64,000 bases of DNA from Liquorilactobacillus hordei DSM 19519 (lineage in GTDB: Bacteria > Bacillota > Bacilli > Lactobacillales > Lactobacillaceae): NCBI RefSeq assembly GCF_019443985.1, contig NZ_CP049303.1, positions 1,488,001 through 1,552,000 on the forward strand, given 5' to 3'. Made by a program: the position numbers and the translations under genes. This document shows positions 1 to 9,813 of the stretch, piece by piece. Each line of letters opens with the position of its first letter. Within the stretch, counting starts at the first letter, position 1. The notes beneath the pieces are model-generated. The model was not told where the DNA came from. It was given only the letters and a program-made list of their open reading frames with translations, and did not search any database.

Positions 1-258
1 TTGTGGATACATGGAATCAAGTATCGTAATAGCTTTACTATGATACAAATTACGATCAACTGCAAGTTCTAATTCAATTGAATTAAATTTTTTCCAGAAA
101 GAAATGCATTCAAATGTTTTAAGTCCAGCCAACTCTTCTAATTTTTTAACATCCGGAATAGCTTGATGTTTCCCAATCCAATCACAAATTGTTCTAACTT
201 TAGATACACTAATAAGATTACTCAAATGTAATTTTATTATAAATTCTCTTATCTTCAT
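1..258 (-). CDS. dprA: DNA processing protein DprA (Smf), N-terminal part; cut by window start
   Basis: The frame runs from an ATG at 258 (preceded by AAAGGGTGA) off the left edge, giving the first 86 residues. They resemble the N-terminal helical region of DprA, ending in the ITILDSMYP stretch that normally leads into the Rossmann-like domain ('YP..L' region). DprA loads RecA onto incoming single-stranded DNA during natural transformation. Position downstream of rnhB and rbgA is the usual Lactobacillus/Bacillus order (rbgA-rnhB-dprA-topA), which is a large part of the argument. The conserved DNA-binding domain lies outside the window, so the call is probable rather than certain. Confidence 0.8.
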   Translation of the reverse strand, partial: MKIREFIIKLHLSNLISVSKVRTICDWIGKHQAIPDVKKLEELAGLKTFECISFWKKFNSIELELAVDRNLYHSKAITILDSMYPQ

Positions 259-301
259 AGAATCACCCTTTAAAGTATTTTCTATAAAAATACGCAATTA
301 G

Positions 302-1066
302 CTAAAAGTTAGACTTAATTGGTTCAAAGCTTCTACGATGAAGTGGTGTTACCCCATATATATTCAAAGCATCAAGATGTTTCCTTGTTCCATACCCATC
401 ATTTGATTTAAAATCATATTGTGGATACAAGCGATCATAAAAATTCATCAAGTGGTCTCGCCAAACTTTGGCAACAATACTTGCTGCAGCGACACTCACA
501 CTTTTTGAATCAGCCTTTATCAACTTTAATTGTTCAATCGGTGAATCAATTTCCATTGCATCAATGATTAATTGCTGCGGTTTTAACGAGAGACCCATAA
601 CTGCTCTTAACATTGCAATTCGTGCAGCTTGATAAATATTGACAGTATCTATCTCATAATTATCAGAAATGCCAATAGAAAAGCTAAGTGACTGGTTAAT
701 AATCTGACTATAAAGTCTCTCTCTAGTCTTACCTGTCAATTGCTTTGAATCATTAACTTCGATAAGACCAAAGTCATGTGGTAAAATAACTGCTGCAGCC
801 ACCACAGGGCCAGCTAACGGTCCGCGGCCCACCTCGTCAACTCCACAAACCAACTGCTTTCCTTCTTGCCAAAAAGCTTGTTCATAATTAAAACGTTGCT
901 TGAATTTCTTGAGTTCAACTTGTTTTTTATCTTCGCGTTTTTGATATTGAATTAATAAATTTTGGACACCCTTGCGAGTATCATTGACTAATTCTTGCAA
1001 CAATTCTTGACTAGGAGAGTTAGCTATTAATGTTTTTATTTCACTAATTGACTTGCGCTTATCCAT
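302..1066 (-). CDS. rnhB: ribonuclease HII
   Basis: RNase HII cleaves the RNA strand of RNA-DNA hybrids and starts removal of single ribonucleotides from DNA. The protein (254 aa from this start) carries the signature GVDEVGRGPLAGPVV, with the first two acidic metal ligands, a later IIDAMEID stretch with a third Asp, and the C-terminal GYGTRKHL region. I chose the ATG at 1066 (MDKRKS...), which matches the usual N-terminus of the family; the frame is open to a GTG at 1081, but neither start has a strong ribosome binding site. The start overlaps the end of rbgA by 8 bases, suggesting translational coupling within an rbgA-rnhB-dprA operon. Confidence 0.96.
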   Translation of the reverse strand: MDKRKSISEIKTLIANSPSQELLQELVNDTRKGVQNLLIQYQKREDKKQVELKKFKQRFNYEQAFWQEGKQLVCGVDEVGRGPLAGPVVAAAVILPHDFGLIEVNDSKQLTGKTRERLYSQIINQSLSFSIGISDNYEIDTVNIYQAARIAMLRAVMGLSLKPQQLIIDAMEIDSPIEQLKLIKADSKSVSVAAASIVAKVWRDHLMNFYDRLYPQYDFKSNDGYGTRKHLDALNIYGVTPLHRRSFEPIKSNF

Positions 1067-1919
1067 TATGACTTTGAACACTTTCTGGTACTATGTCAAG
1101 CGTATATCTCCCCAACTTACCTTTACGGCATTCGAGTATCATTCTTTCACTTGCCTTATCATAATCATCTCTAAATCCACTTTTTTGGGTAATTAAAAGT
1201 AATAGATCTACCTGCGAGAGAGATAATTCATTATCTGTCAACTTATAACGTTCTTTCAGGCTCTTGGCAGCATATTGACAAAAATGTTCGAGTAAATACA
1301 ACGCAATATCGTCCTTAGCGTACAATGTTTCTTTAATTGCACCAGTCAACGCTAACTTTTTCCCAATCATTGGGTCTTCAAATTTTGGCCATAAAATTCC
1401 GGGTGTGTCTAATAAAAGCATATCTTTCCCGGCTTTAAGCCACTGCTGTGATTTCGTAACACCTGGTCGATTACCAACTTGTGCCACATTTTTTTTAACT
1501 AAATGATTAAGTAAAGTGGACTTTCCAACATTTGGAATACCGATACACATTACCTTAATGCGTTTATGCATGATTCCTTTCTGTGCCTGTAATGCTAGCT
1601 TGTTAGCAAGAACTTGTTTAATTTTTTCTTCAATAATTTTTAAACTCCCCGCTGTACTATTAACTGCAATCGCTGGTTGTTCCAATGCTTCGTAATAATT
1701 AACCCACTTTGCTGTAGCTTGGGGATCTGCTAAATCCTTTTTTGTTAACACTAAAATACTTGGCTTGTTTTGAAGAATCTCAGCCAATTGTGGATTACGC
1801 GACGACTCTGGTAATCGTGCATCAACAAGTTCAAGTACAATATCAACTTGTTTTATATTTTCTTTGACTTGACGCAAGGCTTTGGCCATGTGTCCTGGAA
1901 ACCATTGAATAACTGCCAT
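1059..1919 (-). CDS. rbgA: ribosome biogenesis GTPase YlqF/RbgA
   Basis: 286 aa, a circularly permuted GTPase: the G4-like TKKD (59-62) comes before the P-loop GIPNVGKS (127-134) and the G3 DTPG (171-174). The N-terminal WFPGHMAKA motif is characteristic of the RbgA/YlqF family, which acts in late maturation of the 50S subunit in the cytoplasm. It lies between lepB and rnhB as in Bacillus and overlaps rnhB by 8 bases. Length and motifs are complete. Confidence 0.96.
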   Translation of the reverse strand: MAVIQWFPGHMAKALRQVKENIKQVDIVLELVDARLPESSRNPQLAEILQNKPSILVLTKKDLADPQATAKWVNYYEALEQPAIAVNSTAGSLKIIEEKIKQVLANKLALQAQKGIMHKRIKVMCIGIPNVGKSTLLNHLVKKNVAQVGNRPGVTKSQQWLKAGKDMLLLDTPGILWPKFEDPMIGKKLALTGAIKETLYAKDDIALYLLEHFCQYAAKSLKERYKLTDNELSLSQVDLLLLITQKSGFRDDYDKASERMILECRKGKLGRYTLDIVPESVQSHNG

Positions 1920-1951
1920 AATTTTAATCCTTTCAAGATAAACTATTAAAT

Positions 1952-2500
1952 CTAGTTATATCCAATCCATTTAATCTTATTTAACGGCCAATAAACAATG
2001 ATTGCTCGTCCTTTAATCCAACTATCCTTAACTGAACCAAAGGTACGAGAGTCCTTACTTATTCGTCGATTATCTCCAAGTACAAAATATTCATTTTGTG
2101 GTATTTTAGATTTTCCAGTTAATTCCTCTAATGTAAAATCTGATGTGTATGGCTGATGTCTAGTCGCAAGAATTTTCTTTAGAAAGTTTTCTTTGACTTG
2201 CTTACCATTTATGCGAAGAATATCATTTTTGTATGATAAATGTTCTCCTGGCATTCCGATAACCCTTTTGATATATGTCTCTCCATTGGGCATTTTGATA
2301 ATAACTACGTCAAATCGACGTATTTTTCCAAAATTCATTACAAGTGCTTCTTCTTTTGACTTAATCGTTGGCTCCATTGAATTGCCGTCAATCTGAAGCG
2401 GAGTAATCAAGAAAGATCTGATAAAAAGTGCAATAAGAACTGCAATTGATACAAGTAAAATCCAATAGCTCCAATGAAATCTTTTTATAAAGCGTTGCAA
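1952..2500 (-). CDS. lepB: signal peptidase I
   Basis: 182-aa type I signal peptidase that removes signal peptides from exported proteins on the outer face of the membrane. One N-terminal membrane segment (about residues 13-32) is followed by box B with the catalytic Ser41 (in NSMEPT), box D with the general base Lys78 (in YIKRV), and box E GDNR (142-145). The start codon is TTG at 2500, supported by GGAGG eight bases upstream; no ATG lies close by. It is 32 bases upstream of rbgA and is probably the first gene of the rbgA-rnhB-dprA transcript. Short, single-membrane-span form typical of Gram-positive SipS-like enzymes. Confidence 0.95.
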   Translation of the reverse strand: MQRFIKRFHWSYWILLVSIAVLIALFIRSFLITPLQIDGNSMEPTIKSKEEALVMNFGKIRRFDVVIIKMPNGETYIKRVIGMPGEHLSYKNDILRINGKQVKENFLKKILATRHQPYTSDFTLEELTGKSKIPQNEYFVLGDNRRISKDSRTFGSVKDSWIKGRAIIVYWPLNKIKWIGYN

Positions 2501-2707
2501 AATTTTCCCTCCAACAACTCAACTATTTTTTACTTGAACTCTATTAAAATTATTCCTATCAGGACTCTTCTCTTCTTAACTTTAACAAAAAAATTGAAAT
2601 TGTGCGAGTATTCTTTAAAGGCAAATAAGAAAATATAATCAAAATTAAAAGTTCCTGAGCAATAAATAAAAAATACTATTAAACATCATTATTAATTTAT
2701 TCATACT

Positions 2708-2740
2708 AAAAAATGACCTACTCTAAAAGAAGAGAGGTCA
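2708..2740 (-). terminator. intrinsic terminator downstream of the CtpA-type protease gene
   Basis: TGACCT (2714-2719) pairs with AGGTCA (2735-2740), extended by CTCT/AGAG with one bulged A; on the minus strand the stem is followed by six Ts (complement of 2708-2713). It lies in the 312-base gap 2501-2812 between lepB and the protease gene. I see no gene in the rest of that gap. Confidence 0.75.
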
Positions 2741-2812
2741 CTTTTCTTGTATCTAAAAGACACAAAATGTTCATTCAACATATACTAATGTTATTCTTGA
2801 AATCAATTACAA

Positions 2813-4270
2813 TTAGTTACCACTAAGTTCGGAAGTTGCTGCCTTAAGTGCATTATCACTGTCAGCTACTTTTTTTGCAGCTAATTCTTCAAGTTTATTA
2901 ACTGTTTCTTTATTCAATTTACCATCGACAGTCAGCTTATTATCAGTCTGGAATTTCTTCACAGCAGTCACTGTTGAATCACCATAATAACCATTTGCCG
3001 AGCCTACGCTATAATTCAAAGCATTCAAGATGACTTGAGCTTTCTTGATCTGACCAGAAACTTCACCTTGAGTGTATGTTTTCTTTGTATTAATTGCTGT
3101 TTGGTAAGCATAACTTGGATAATCGGCCTTAATAGTAGGTTGTATTCCCTTATGATTAATCCAAGAGCCATTTGGCGTCAACCACTTAGCAATTGTCATC
3201 TTAAGTTCAGTTTTGTCAGTAAACGGCAACGTTGTTTGTACTGTCCCTTTACCATATGACTTAGTACCGATTAATTTAATATTAGCCGATTGGTTTAATG
3301 CTGCAGAGAAGATTTCTGCGGCACTAGCACTCCCACTATTGATTAATACAACCGCTTTTTCAGTAACTTTGAACCCTTTATCATATTTTTTACCAGCCTT
3401 ATAGACTTGGGCTGCCTGACCACGTTGTTGAACCTGTAAGATTGTCTTACCATTTTTCACAAACATTGAAGACATAGCGAGAGCTTGGTCCATCAATCCA
3501 CCAGGATTATCCCGCATATCAATCATAAAGGACTTAGCTCCTTGCTTGCGCAAACTCTTAATCTCTGCCTTAAATTCAGACGCAGTCTTTTCAGAGAAAG
3601 TTGAAACCTGCATGTATCCAATCGCCTTATTGTTCTTAAGCAAGTGGCCTGTTACTGTTTCGACCGGAATCGTTGCCCTTGTTAATTTCTTTGTAAAGGT
3701 TGAATCTCCACGCTTAATTGTTAATGTAACGCTTGTTCCTTTTTTACCTCTAATTAATGAAATTGCTTTACTTAATGAATATCCCTTAATTGACTTGCCA
3801 TCAATCTTCAAAATAATATCATCTGCTTGCAAACCAGCTTTTTTAGCAGGTGTTCCTTTAATTGGAGCAATTATTTGAACATAGTCACCCTTCTTTTGAA
3901 CCTCGGCACCAATCCCAGTAAAACTACTTGAAATAGTATTGTTCAGTGATTCAGTTTCATCTTTTGACATATAATCTGTAAATGGATCACCGAGGGCATT
4001 TACCATTCCAGATAGTGCTCCATTCTCTAGTTTTTGCTTGCTAACAGTTTTATAGTAGCCACTATAAAGTGACGAAAAAACTGTTTCAATCTTACTCATT
4101 GCCTGACTAGTTTCAGTTGCCGCCACTAGCTTTTGATTCATGTAATAAAAAACAGTTCCACCACCAATTAACAGGGTGACTAAACTAGTTATAATCAAGG
4201 TTAGCAGACTATATTTACGCCTATTCTTCTTTTGTTTTTGCTGCTTTGTTGAATTCTCTTTCTTTTCCAC
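2813..4270 (-). CDS. carboxyl-terminal processing protease (S41, CtpA/CtpB type) with PDZ and peptidoglycan-binding domains
   Basis: 485 aa. A lysine-rich cytoplasmic tail and one membrane segment (about 21-43) place the rest outside the cell. A PDZ domain covers roughly 115-190, followed by the S41 tail-specific protease core: Ser314 in NSGSASA and Lys341 in SYGKGTVQ form the Ser/Lys dyad. Residues about 400-462 make a PG_binding_1 domain (YYGDSTVTAVKKFQ). Start is GTG at 4270, with GAGG eight bases upstream. Such proteases cleave extracellular or membrane-bound substrates; the substrate here is unknown. Co-oriented with yozE, ypmS and ypmR-like genes, so probably the last gene of an envelope operon, followed by a terminator at 2708-2740. 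Confidence 0.93.
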   Translation of the reverse strand: MEKKENSTKQQKQKKNRRKYSLLTLIITSLVTLLIGGGTVFYYMNQKLVAATETSQAMSKIETVFSSLYSGYYKTVSKQKLENGALSGMVNALGDPFTDYMSKDETESLNNTISSSFTGIGAEVQKKGDYVQIIAPIKGTPAKKAGLQADDIILKIDGKSIKGYSLSKAISLIRGKKGTSVTLTIKRGDSTFTKKLTRATIPVETVTGHLLKNNKAIGYMQVSTFSEKTASEFKAEIKSLRKQGAKSFMIDMRDNPGGLMDQALAMSSMFVKNGKTILQVQQRGQAAQVYKAGKKYDKGFKVTEKAVVLINSGSASAAEIFSAALNQSANIKLIGTKSYGKGTVQTTLPFTDKTELKMTIAKWLTPNGSWINHKGIQPTIKADYPSYAYQTAINTKKTYTQGEVSGQIKKAQVILNALNYSVGSANGYYGDSTVTAVKKFQTDNKLTVDGKLNKETVNKLEELAAKKVADSDNALKAATSELSGN

Positions 4271-4296
4271 TTCTATTACCTCAACTTTACATATAT

Positions 4297-4521
4297 TTAA
4301 TTCATCTTATCAAGATACGATTCCCATGCCTCATCAAAAATAGTCATTGACGGTAGATAACTGCCATTTAATTCAAGATACTGTGATAATTCATCATAAA
4401 TCTGTGACTGCTTCGGAAAAGATTGATCATAAAAGGCATTATTAGCAAATTGTGCAACTTCTTTATGACTATCTGGATCTCTTTCAGTCATCAAATATTG
4501 ATAAAAGCTCAAACGATGCAT
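4297..4521 (-). CDS. YozE family (UPF0346) small protein
   Basis: 74 aa, acidic and helical, with the family's [11 protein letters not shown] opening and FANNAFYD / YDELSQYLE stretches. The YozE fold is SAM-like; its role is not known. The start has a strong AAGGAGG site six bases upstream. It sits 26 bases before the protease gene and 11 after ypmS, so the four genes 2813-6124 look like one transcription unit. Recognised by sequence pattern and recalled Lactobacillus context. Confidence 0.88.
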   Translation of the reverse strand: MHRLSFYQYLMTERDPDSHKEVAQFANNAFYDQSFPKQSQIYDELSQYLELNGSYLPSMTIFDEAWESYLDKMN

Positions 4522-4532
4522 AAAAGGCCTCC

Positions 4533-5156
4533 TTATTTTAAAGGTATTGAGAGGGTGAAACGAAAACTATTGTTCTTTAAATCTAGTTTCTTAGCTTTGA
4601 TACTAATTCCTTTGGCCGTTGCAAACTTATTAAGATTAAGACCAATTCTATCATTTTTAGTATCAATTGTAATTCCTTTATTAAGCTTATAATTTTTTTT
4701 CACATAGTTAAGTATAAATGAAGGTGGAGCATTTAAAGAGCCTATCCCAACACCCTTCGCAAGCAATACAATATTGCCATCTTCAGTAACTTTAGGAGTT
4801 GTATATAGTGAAAATGAAACACTTTGGCCCAATATTTGAGTTGTTCCCATCATAATGGCAGCCGATTTGCTAACAAAAAAACGGTATTTAATATTATTTT
4901 GTTGTTGTTTTTTCAAATAATAATTAATTGTTCCATTTAGTTGTTTTCTATTCATCTGTACATTAATTGTTGTATATTTTCCTGTCTTCGCTGTTTTTTT
5001 AACAACCTCTTTTTGCTGTACAGATTGTGTAGTTACCTGCTTGTAAACAAACAGTGATGTCCCCAAAATAATAGCAGCCAAAACAACGAATGCCCATTTC
5101 CAGTAATTTATCTTAACTTTATTTTTTATTTTTTTGGGCCTTTCCAACCTACTCAC
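4533..5156 (-). CDS. ypmS: YpmS family (DUF2140) membrane-anchored protein
   Basis: 207 aa. Basic N-terminus, one membrane segment (about 19-39) and a beta-rich extracellular domain with [19 protein letters not shown] and SIPL end, as in Bacillus YpmS/DUF2140. The molecular function is unknown. The start is GTG at 5156: the stop codon of the upstream GDSL gene (TAG) shares its last base with this GTG, and the site GAGGTGA lies inside the end of that gene, so the two are translationally coupled. Pairing with a YpmR-type GDSL protein is conserved in Bacilli, which supports the name. Confidence 0.87.
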   Translation of the reverse strand: MSRLERPKKIKNKVKINYWKWAFVVLAAIILGTSLFVYKQVTTQSVQQKEVVKKTAKTGKYTTINVQMNRKQLNGTINYYLKKQQQNNIKYRFFVSKSAAIMMGTTQILGQSVSFSLYTTPKVTEDGNIVLLAKGVGIGSLNAPPSFILNYVKKNYKLNKGITIDTKNDRIGLNLNKFATAKGISIKAKKLDLKNNSFRFTLSIPLK

Positions 5157-6124
5157 TAATTACTCACCTCATTCAGCCATACTCTCTTGTGTTTCATCAT
5201 TGAAGCATATAGTTGTTCTGTCATATAATTATACCCTTTTAAATTCGGATGAAAATGGTCATCAGCTGATAAATAATTATTTTTTTCTTTTTTATTAGAT
5301 ACAACCTGCGTAAGTTCATTCTCGTTTAGTGTATCCAAATTTGTTACAGTCGTAGTTTTCAACTGTGTCGTTTTACCTAAATATTGCCCCTCTGACAGCT
5401 GTTTGTTAATTTGAACCATATACATCATATTTTTCTTTGCAATTACCTGTAAAATTTTTGTGTTCCACTCATCAGTATATTTTTGCAACTGTGTCAGTCT
5501 TGGGAAATATACGTAAAAAGGATTATAGACACTGTAAATAAATACTGGTGCTTTCGAATTATAATTTCTAACTGATTTCAATAACATATTCAATTTATTA
5601 GTATAAACTTTTTCGGCACTTGCCATAACCTTAATGAATTCCTTAGAAGATAATGACGTAAAGTTTTTCTGTAATGTTTGCATTAAATCATTCCCACCAA
5701 CAGTTAATACAATCACATCAGCTCTCTTCAATTGTTGTTGCATGTTTTTGCTCTCTTTTAAACGCGCCAATATCTGATCACTACGGTCACCGGCTTTACC
5801 GAAATTCTCAGTTGAAACACTTACATTCTTATTCTTTTTTAGTTTTTCTTTTATTAGATGAACATAGCCACCTTTACTAGTAGGGTCACCTACTCCTTGT
5901 GTTAACGAGTCTCCTAATGCAACTAATTTTATATTTTTCTTCTGCTTAACTCGCTGACTTATAGCTTGCTTCGCATCAGAATCCCCTGATTTATTAACTT
6001 TTGTATCATTTGCGCCAAAAGCAATGGAGAGTAATAAATAAAAAATAAGCCCTAGGATACAACACACAATAACAGGAATAAGACTTTTTATTAATTTATT
6101 CAAAAAACCATCCTTTCTAATCAA
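5156..6124 (-). CDS. membrane-anchored SGNH/GDSL hydrolase, YpmR-like
   Basis: 322 aa. One N-terminal membrane anchor (about 12-36), then an SGNH hydrolase domain with all blocks: LVALGDSLTQG (nucleophile Ser73), FGKAG (108-112) with the block II Gly, GGND (143-146), and DDHFH with Asp289/His292. The enzyme probably hydrolyses an ester outside the cell; lipid and cell-wall acyl groups are possible substrates, but nothing here decides. It heads the ypmR-ypmS-yozE-protease cluster and overlaps ypmS by one base. Confidence 0.92.
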   Translation of the reverse strand: MIRKDGFLNKLIKSLIPVIVCCILGLIFYLLLSIAFGANDTKVNKSGDSDAKQAISQRVKQKKNIKLVALGDSLTQGVGDPTSKGGYVHLIKEKLKKNKNVSVSTENFGKAGDRSDQILARLKESKNMQQQLKRADVIVLTVGGNDLMQTLQKNFTSLSSKEFIKVMASAEKVYTNKLNMLLKSVRNYNSKAPVFIYSVYNPFYVYFPRLTQLQKYTDEWNTKILQVIAKKNMMYMVQINKQLSEGQYLGKTTQLKTTTVTNLDTLNENELTQVVSNKKEKNNYLSADDHFHPNLKGYNYMTEQLYASMMKHKRVWLNEVSN

Positions 6125-6146
6125 TTAGCGAAACTCAAACGAATTA

Positions 6147-6155
6147 ATTGTACCA
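6147..6155 (-). promoter_or_regulatory. candidate extended -10 promoter for the GDSL-ypmS-yozE-protease genes
   Basis: On the minus strand TTGG is followed by TACAAT (complement of 6147-6152), an extended -10 (TGG) about 22 bases before the GDSL start codon. No good -35 is seen. The 280-base gap 6125-6404 otherwise holds the terminator at 6272-6311 and AT-rich sequence. Confidence 0.4.
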
Positions 6156-6271
6156 AAACTCTTTCAAATTTTCATAAGATTATTTATTACTTAATATACT
6201 TTTACTATTTTTTTGTTAGAATTTGCCACTTTTAGTTTAACAAAAAAGAGCTTTCAATAATTAAATGTATA

Positions 6272-6311
6272 AAGGGATCAAGTCAAAAGTTAACTTTTGC
6301 CCTAATCCCTT
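6272..6311 (-). terminator. two-part hairpin downstream of dfrA
   Basis: Outer arms AAGGGAT (6272-6278) and ATCCCTT (6305-6311) enclose an inner palindrome CAAAAGTTAACTTTTG (6284-6299). On the minus strand the structure is followed by TTTATACATTT. It probably ends the dfrA transcript and is one of several gene-end hairpins in this window with similar layout. Confidence 0.65.
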
Positions 6312-6404
6312 CGCTGATCACATATAAATGCGTCTTATAAGTAAAGAATGTATAAATTTACATTAGTTTCAAAGCTTTAAATCCTCACTGTGAAATTCTT
6401 TTTC

Positions 6405-6908
6405 CTATGATTTCTTTTGATAAACTTCAAAAACATGTGGAAACTTATTTTTCTCATCAACAATTCCATCTACTTTTTTAATTAGTTTGAATGTGTCCAT
6501 GGGAAGCTCAGGCATAATTGTATCACCAGAAAATTCGCCCTTAATGCGGGTCACATACAAAAGATCTACCTTGTTTGCAAATTCTGCAAATAAGGATGCT
6601 CCTCCAATTATGAAAATATCTTCATCCTCTTGTGCAATAATTTTCACTAAAGCTTCAACATTATTTACAACCGTTATTCGACTGTCATCTTTATATTCAT
6701 CACTGAAATCGGTTGATCTAGTTAAAACATAATGGTGTCTTTTTGGTAAAAAACCTGGGAAACTATCGAATGTTTTACGTCCCATAATAATTGGATGGTT
6801 TTTTGTTACAGACTTAAAATATGCTAAATCAGCAGGTAGTGTCCACGGTAAGTGACCATCTATTCCAATGTGATGTTGCTCATCTTCTGCCCAAATATAT
6901 GCTAACAT
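6405..6908 (-). CDS. dfrA: dihydrofolate reductase
   Basis: 167 aa. Reduces dihydrofolate to tetrahydrofolate with NADPH, renewing the cofactor oxidised by the thymidylate synthase encoded just upstream. The N-terminus (YIWAEDEQHHIG, LPWTLPADLAYFK) closely follows the pattern of the L. casei enzyme; Asp27 in the PADL stretch is the active-site acid, MGRKTFDS binds NADPH, and IIGGASLF is the second glycine motif. GAGGAG precedes the ATG. It is 20 bases downstream of thyA, the usual thyA-dfrA pair. Confidence 0.97.
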   Translation of the reverse strand: MLAYIWAEDEQHHIGIDGHLPWTLPADLAYFKSVTKNHPIIMGRKTFDSFPGFLPKRHHYVLTRSTDFSDEYKDDSRITVVNNVEALVKIIAQEDEDIFIIGGASLFAEFANKVDLLYVTRIKGEFSGDTIMPELPMDTFKLIKKVDGIVDEKNKFPHVFEVYQKKS

Positions 6909-6928
6909 TTTATTCTCCTCATCAATAG

Positions 6929-7885
6929 CTACACTGCAACTGGTGCTTTAATTGCAGGTGCGGGATCGTAATCTTTTACTTTGATATCCGACATTTCAAA
7001 ATCAAAGACACTATTTTTGTCAGGATTCAGCCAGAGTGTTGGTGAGTCCTTAGGCGTTCGTGCTAACTGCTCTTTTATTTGCTCAATATGATTATTGTAA
7101 ATATGTGCATCCCCCAAAGTATGCACAAATTCTCCAACTTCAAGCCCAGTCTCGCGTGCAATCAAATGTGTTAACAATGCATAACTTGCGATATTAAAAG
7201 GAACTCCTAAAAAAACATCTGCGCTACGTTGATAGAGCTGACAACTTAGTTTTCCATCAACAACATAAAATTGAAACAAAGTATGACATGGTGGAAGCGC
7301 GCTCGTTGGTACATCTTCTGGGTTCCATGCAGACACAATCAATCTGCGTGAATCCGGTGTATTTCTAATACCATCAATCACATCTTGAATCTGATCAATA
7401 ATTTTTCCATCTCTGGTTTTCCAATGACGCCACTGAGCTCCATAAACATCTCCCAAATTACCATATTTTATAGAAAATTCGTCATCAACTAAAATTCGAT
7501 CACAAAAAAGTTTTTTTTGTTCCTCATACTTGGATGCGAACTCTGTATCAATAAGAGATTTTCTCCCAAAATCAGTCATGTCTGGTCCAGTATATTCATC
7601 ACTTTCAATCCACTTCTTAAATGCCCATTCATCCCAAATATGGTTCTTATGCTGTAATAAGAATCGAATATTAGTATCTCCACGAAGAAACCATAATAAT
7701 TCACTCTTTATAAGGCCAAATGCAATTTTCTTGGTTGTCAGGAGAGGGAAACCCTGACTTAAATCAAAACGCATTTGATACCCAAAAAGACTTTTTGTTC
7801 CTGTACCGGTCCGATCCATTTTTTGATGTCCTTTTTCTAGGATATCATTTATAAGTTGTAAATATGGAGCTTCAAGAATTGCCAT
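6929..7885 (-). CDS. thyA: thymidylate synthase
   Basis: 318 aa, the long form found in lactobacilli (L. casei about 316 aa), with the extra insertion around 90-140. Converts dUMP and methylene-tetrahydrofolate to dTMP and dihydrofolate. The catalytic Cys200 is in [12 protein letters not shown], the phosphate-binding Arg pair in [11 protein letters not shown], and the [17 protein letters not shown] and HIYNNH motifs are intact. It lies between the ABC-F gene (14 bases upstream) and dfrA. Confidence 0.98.
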   Translation of the reverse strand: MAILEAPYLQLINDILEKGHQKMDRTGTGTKSLFGYQMRFDLSQGFPLLTTKKIAFGLIKSELLWFLRGDTNIRFLLQHKNHIWDEWAFKKWIESDEYTGPDMTDFGRKSLIDTEFASKYEEQKKLFCDRILVDDEFSIKYGNLGDVYGAQWRHWKTRDGKIIDQIQDVIDGIRNTPDSRRLIVSAWNPEDVPTSALPPCHTLFQFYVVDGKLSCQLYQRSADVFLGVPFNIASYALLTHLIARETGLEVGEFVHTLGDAHIYNNHIEQIKEQLARTPKDSPTLWLNPDKNSVFDFEMSDIKVKDYDPAPAIKAPVAV

Positions 7886-7899
7886 AAATAATCCCTCCG

Positions 7900-9795
7900 T
7901 TATTCAAATTGACTTAGGTATTCCCAACGCGTCATTTTTTCATCAATCAACTGATCATGCTCATCAATTTTTCTCTGTAAGTCAGCCAACTCACCATAAT
8001 TAGTTCCATCTGTATTGTTCATTGTTTCTAATAATTCTTCTTTTTCAGTTTCTAAATTATCAATTAGACTTTCAATTTTTCCAAATTCAATTTTTTCAGC
8101 ATATGTTAATTTTTGTTTCTCTTTTTTTGTGGTATTTTCTTCTATCTCATCAGCTTGAGCTTTTGCCTTACGATTGGTATTTTGCTGTTTTTCAAAATCA
8201 CTATGTTGACTTAAATAATCTGTAAATTCACCCGTAAAACGTTCAATTACACCATTACCCTTGAAAATTAATAGATTTTCAGCAACTTTATCAAGAAAAT
8301 AACGATCATGCGAGACAGTGATCACTGTCCCATTAAAGTTACTTATATAGTCTTCCAAAACTGTCAAAGTAGCAATGTCTAAATCATTAGTCGGTTCATC
8401 TAATATCAAAACATTTGGCTCGCTCATCAAAAGTTTCAATAAGTACAGTCTACGTTTTTCACCACCTGAAAGTTTTCTAATCAATGTTCCATGCATAAAT
8501 CTAGGAAATAAGAACTGTTCTAACAATTGGGTCGTACTCAACTGTAATCCATGTTTATCGGTTACACTCTGAGCAACCTCATTTAAATAACTAATCAAGC
8601 GTTTATCTTCTGGAATTGTCTCAGTCTGTTGCCGATAATATGCAATCTTAACTGTCTCTCCAACTTCTAGAACACCTTCATCAAGCGGTAAATCTCCTGC
8701 CAAAGTATTTAAAAAACTCGACTTCCCTGCACCATTGGCTCCTGTAATTCCAATTCGATCTCCTGCCTGTACCAACAAACTAAAGTCATTGATAATCATG
8801 TGATCAGCAAGCGATAATGTTGCATTCTTCAACTCAATAACCTTCTTACCAAGTCGTTGCTGACCTAAAGAGATATCAACAGCACCCTCGTCTTGAGTTA
8901 CTTTCAGATTTTCTTCAAGTTCATTAAAACTATTAATTCGGGCTTGCTGTTTAGTTGTTCGAGCTTTTGCACCCGTTCTCATCCATGCTAGTTCTTTTTT
9001 ATACAATTGCTGTTGTTTATGTTCGAAATCTGCTTCCTTTTGAACACGCTGGGCCTTTTGTGCAACATAGTCTTGGTAATTACCCTGATATGGATAAAGA
9101 CTCCCAAAAGATAATTCTAAAATCTGTGTAGCAATTTGATCTAAAAAATACCGATCATGAGTAACTACAAGTAATGCCCCTTTATATCCCACCAGGTAAT
9201 CTTGTAACCAATTAATTGAATCAAAATCAAGATGGTTAGTTGGTTCATCTAGTATAAGCAAGTCAGGAGCTTGTATTAGAACTTGGGCCAATCCAACACG
9301 TTTTTTTTGTCCACCGGAAAGAGTCTTAATTGCAACATCCAATTGATTCAAATGAAGTTGGTTGAGAATTGTCTTTACATCACTCTCTGCACTCCATGCA
9401 TCTTCACGATTCATCGCTGCTTCAGCATTATCATACCGTCGTTGCGTTTGAGAATCATTCGGATTTTGACCATAAGAAGTAACTGCATTTTCATATTCGC
9501 GAATGGTTTTAAAAATTGGGGCGGCTCCTTCAAAGATAGCATCCATAACTGTTGCGTTTTCATCAAGTTCTGGTACTTGTTTCAAATAACTAATTCGATA
9601 ATTATTAGGTGCAATCAATTCTCCACTGTCTGCCCCATCTTCTCCGGTCAAAACATTCAAAAGAGATGTTTTGCCAGAACCATTAGTCCCAATCAAACCA
9701 ATTCTGTCATGTTCATTGATTAGAAAATTAAGGTTTTCAAATAGTGTTTTCTCGCCATAAGTTTTACTCAAGTTTTCAATACGTAATGTCTGCAT
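7900..9795 (-). CDS. ABC-F family ATPase, YfmR/Uup-like translation factor
   Basis: 631 aa with two ABC cassettes and no membrane segments, as expected for ABC-F proteins that act on the ribosome. Cassette 1: [31 protein letters not shown]; cassette 2: [31 protein letters not shown]. The inter-cassette arm (about 240-300) holds the basic [18 protein letters not shown] stretch and there is a C-terminal coiled coil (about 540-631) as in Uup/YfmR. By analogy it may relieve stalled ribosomes, but an antibiotic-resistance ABC-F cannot be fully excluded; housekeeping position between cca and thyA argues against it. Confidence 0.9.
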   Translation of the reverse strand: MQTLRIENLSKTYGEKTLFENLNFLINEHDRIGLIGTNGSGKTSLLNVLTGEDGADSGELIAPNNYRISYLKQVPELDENATVMDAIFEGAAPIFKTIREYENAVTSYGQNPNDSQTQRRYDNAEAAMNREDAWSAESDVKTILNQLHLNQLDVAIKTLSGGQKKRVGLAQVLIQAPDLLILDEPTNHLDFDSINWLQDYLVGYKGALLVVTHDRYFLDQIATQILELSFGSLYPYQGNYQDYVAQKAQRVQKEADFEHKQQQLYKKELAWMRTGAKARTTKQQARINSFNELEENLKVTQDEGAVDISLGQQRLGKKVIELKNATLSLADHMIINDFSLLVQAGDRIGITGANGAGKSSFLNTLAGDLPLDEGVLEVGETVKIAYYRQQTETIPEDKRLISYLNEVAQSVTDKHGLQLSTTQLLEQFLFPRFMHGTLIRKLSGGEKRRLYLLKLLMSEPNVLILDEPTNDLDIATLTVLEDYISNFNGTVITVSHDRYFLDKVAENLLIFKGNGVIERFTGEFTDYLSQHSDFEKQQNTNRKAKAQADEIEENTTKKEKQKLTYAEKIEFGKIESLIDNLETEKEELLETMNNTDGTNYGELADLQRKIDEHDQLIDEKMTRWEYLSQFE

Positions 9796-9813
9796 TTTTT
9801 CACTCTTTCACTA

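Noticed and set aside
9283..9723. 146-codon plus-strand frame opposite the ABC-F gene
   Set aside because: Shadow of a conserved coding sequence; composition fits reverse-complement coding, no start signal.
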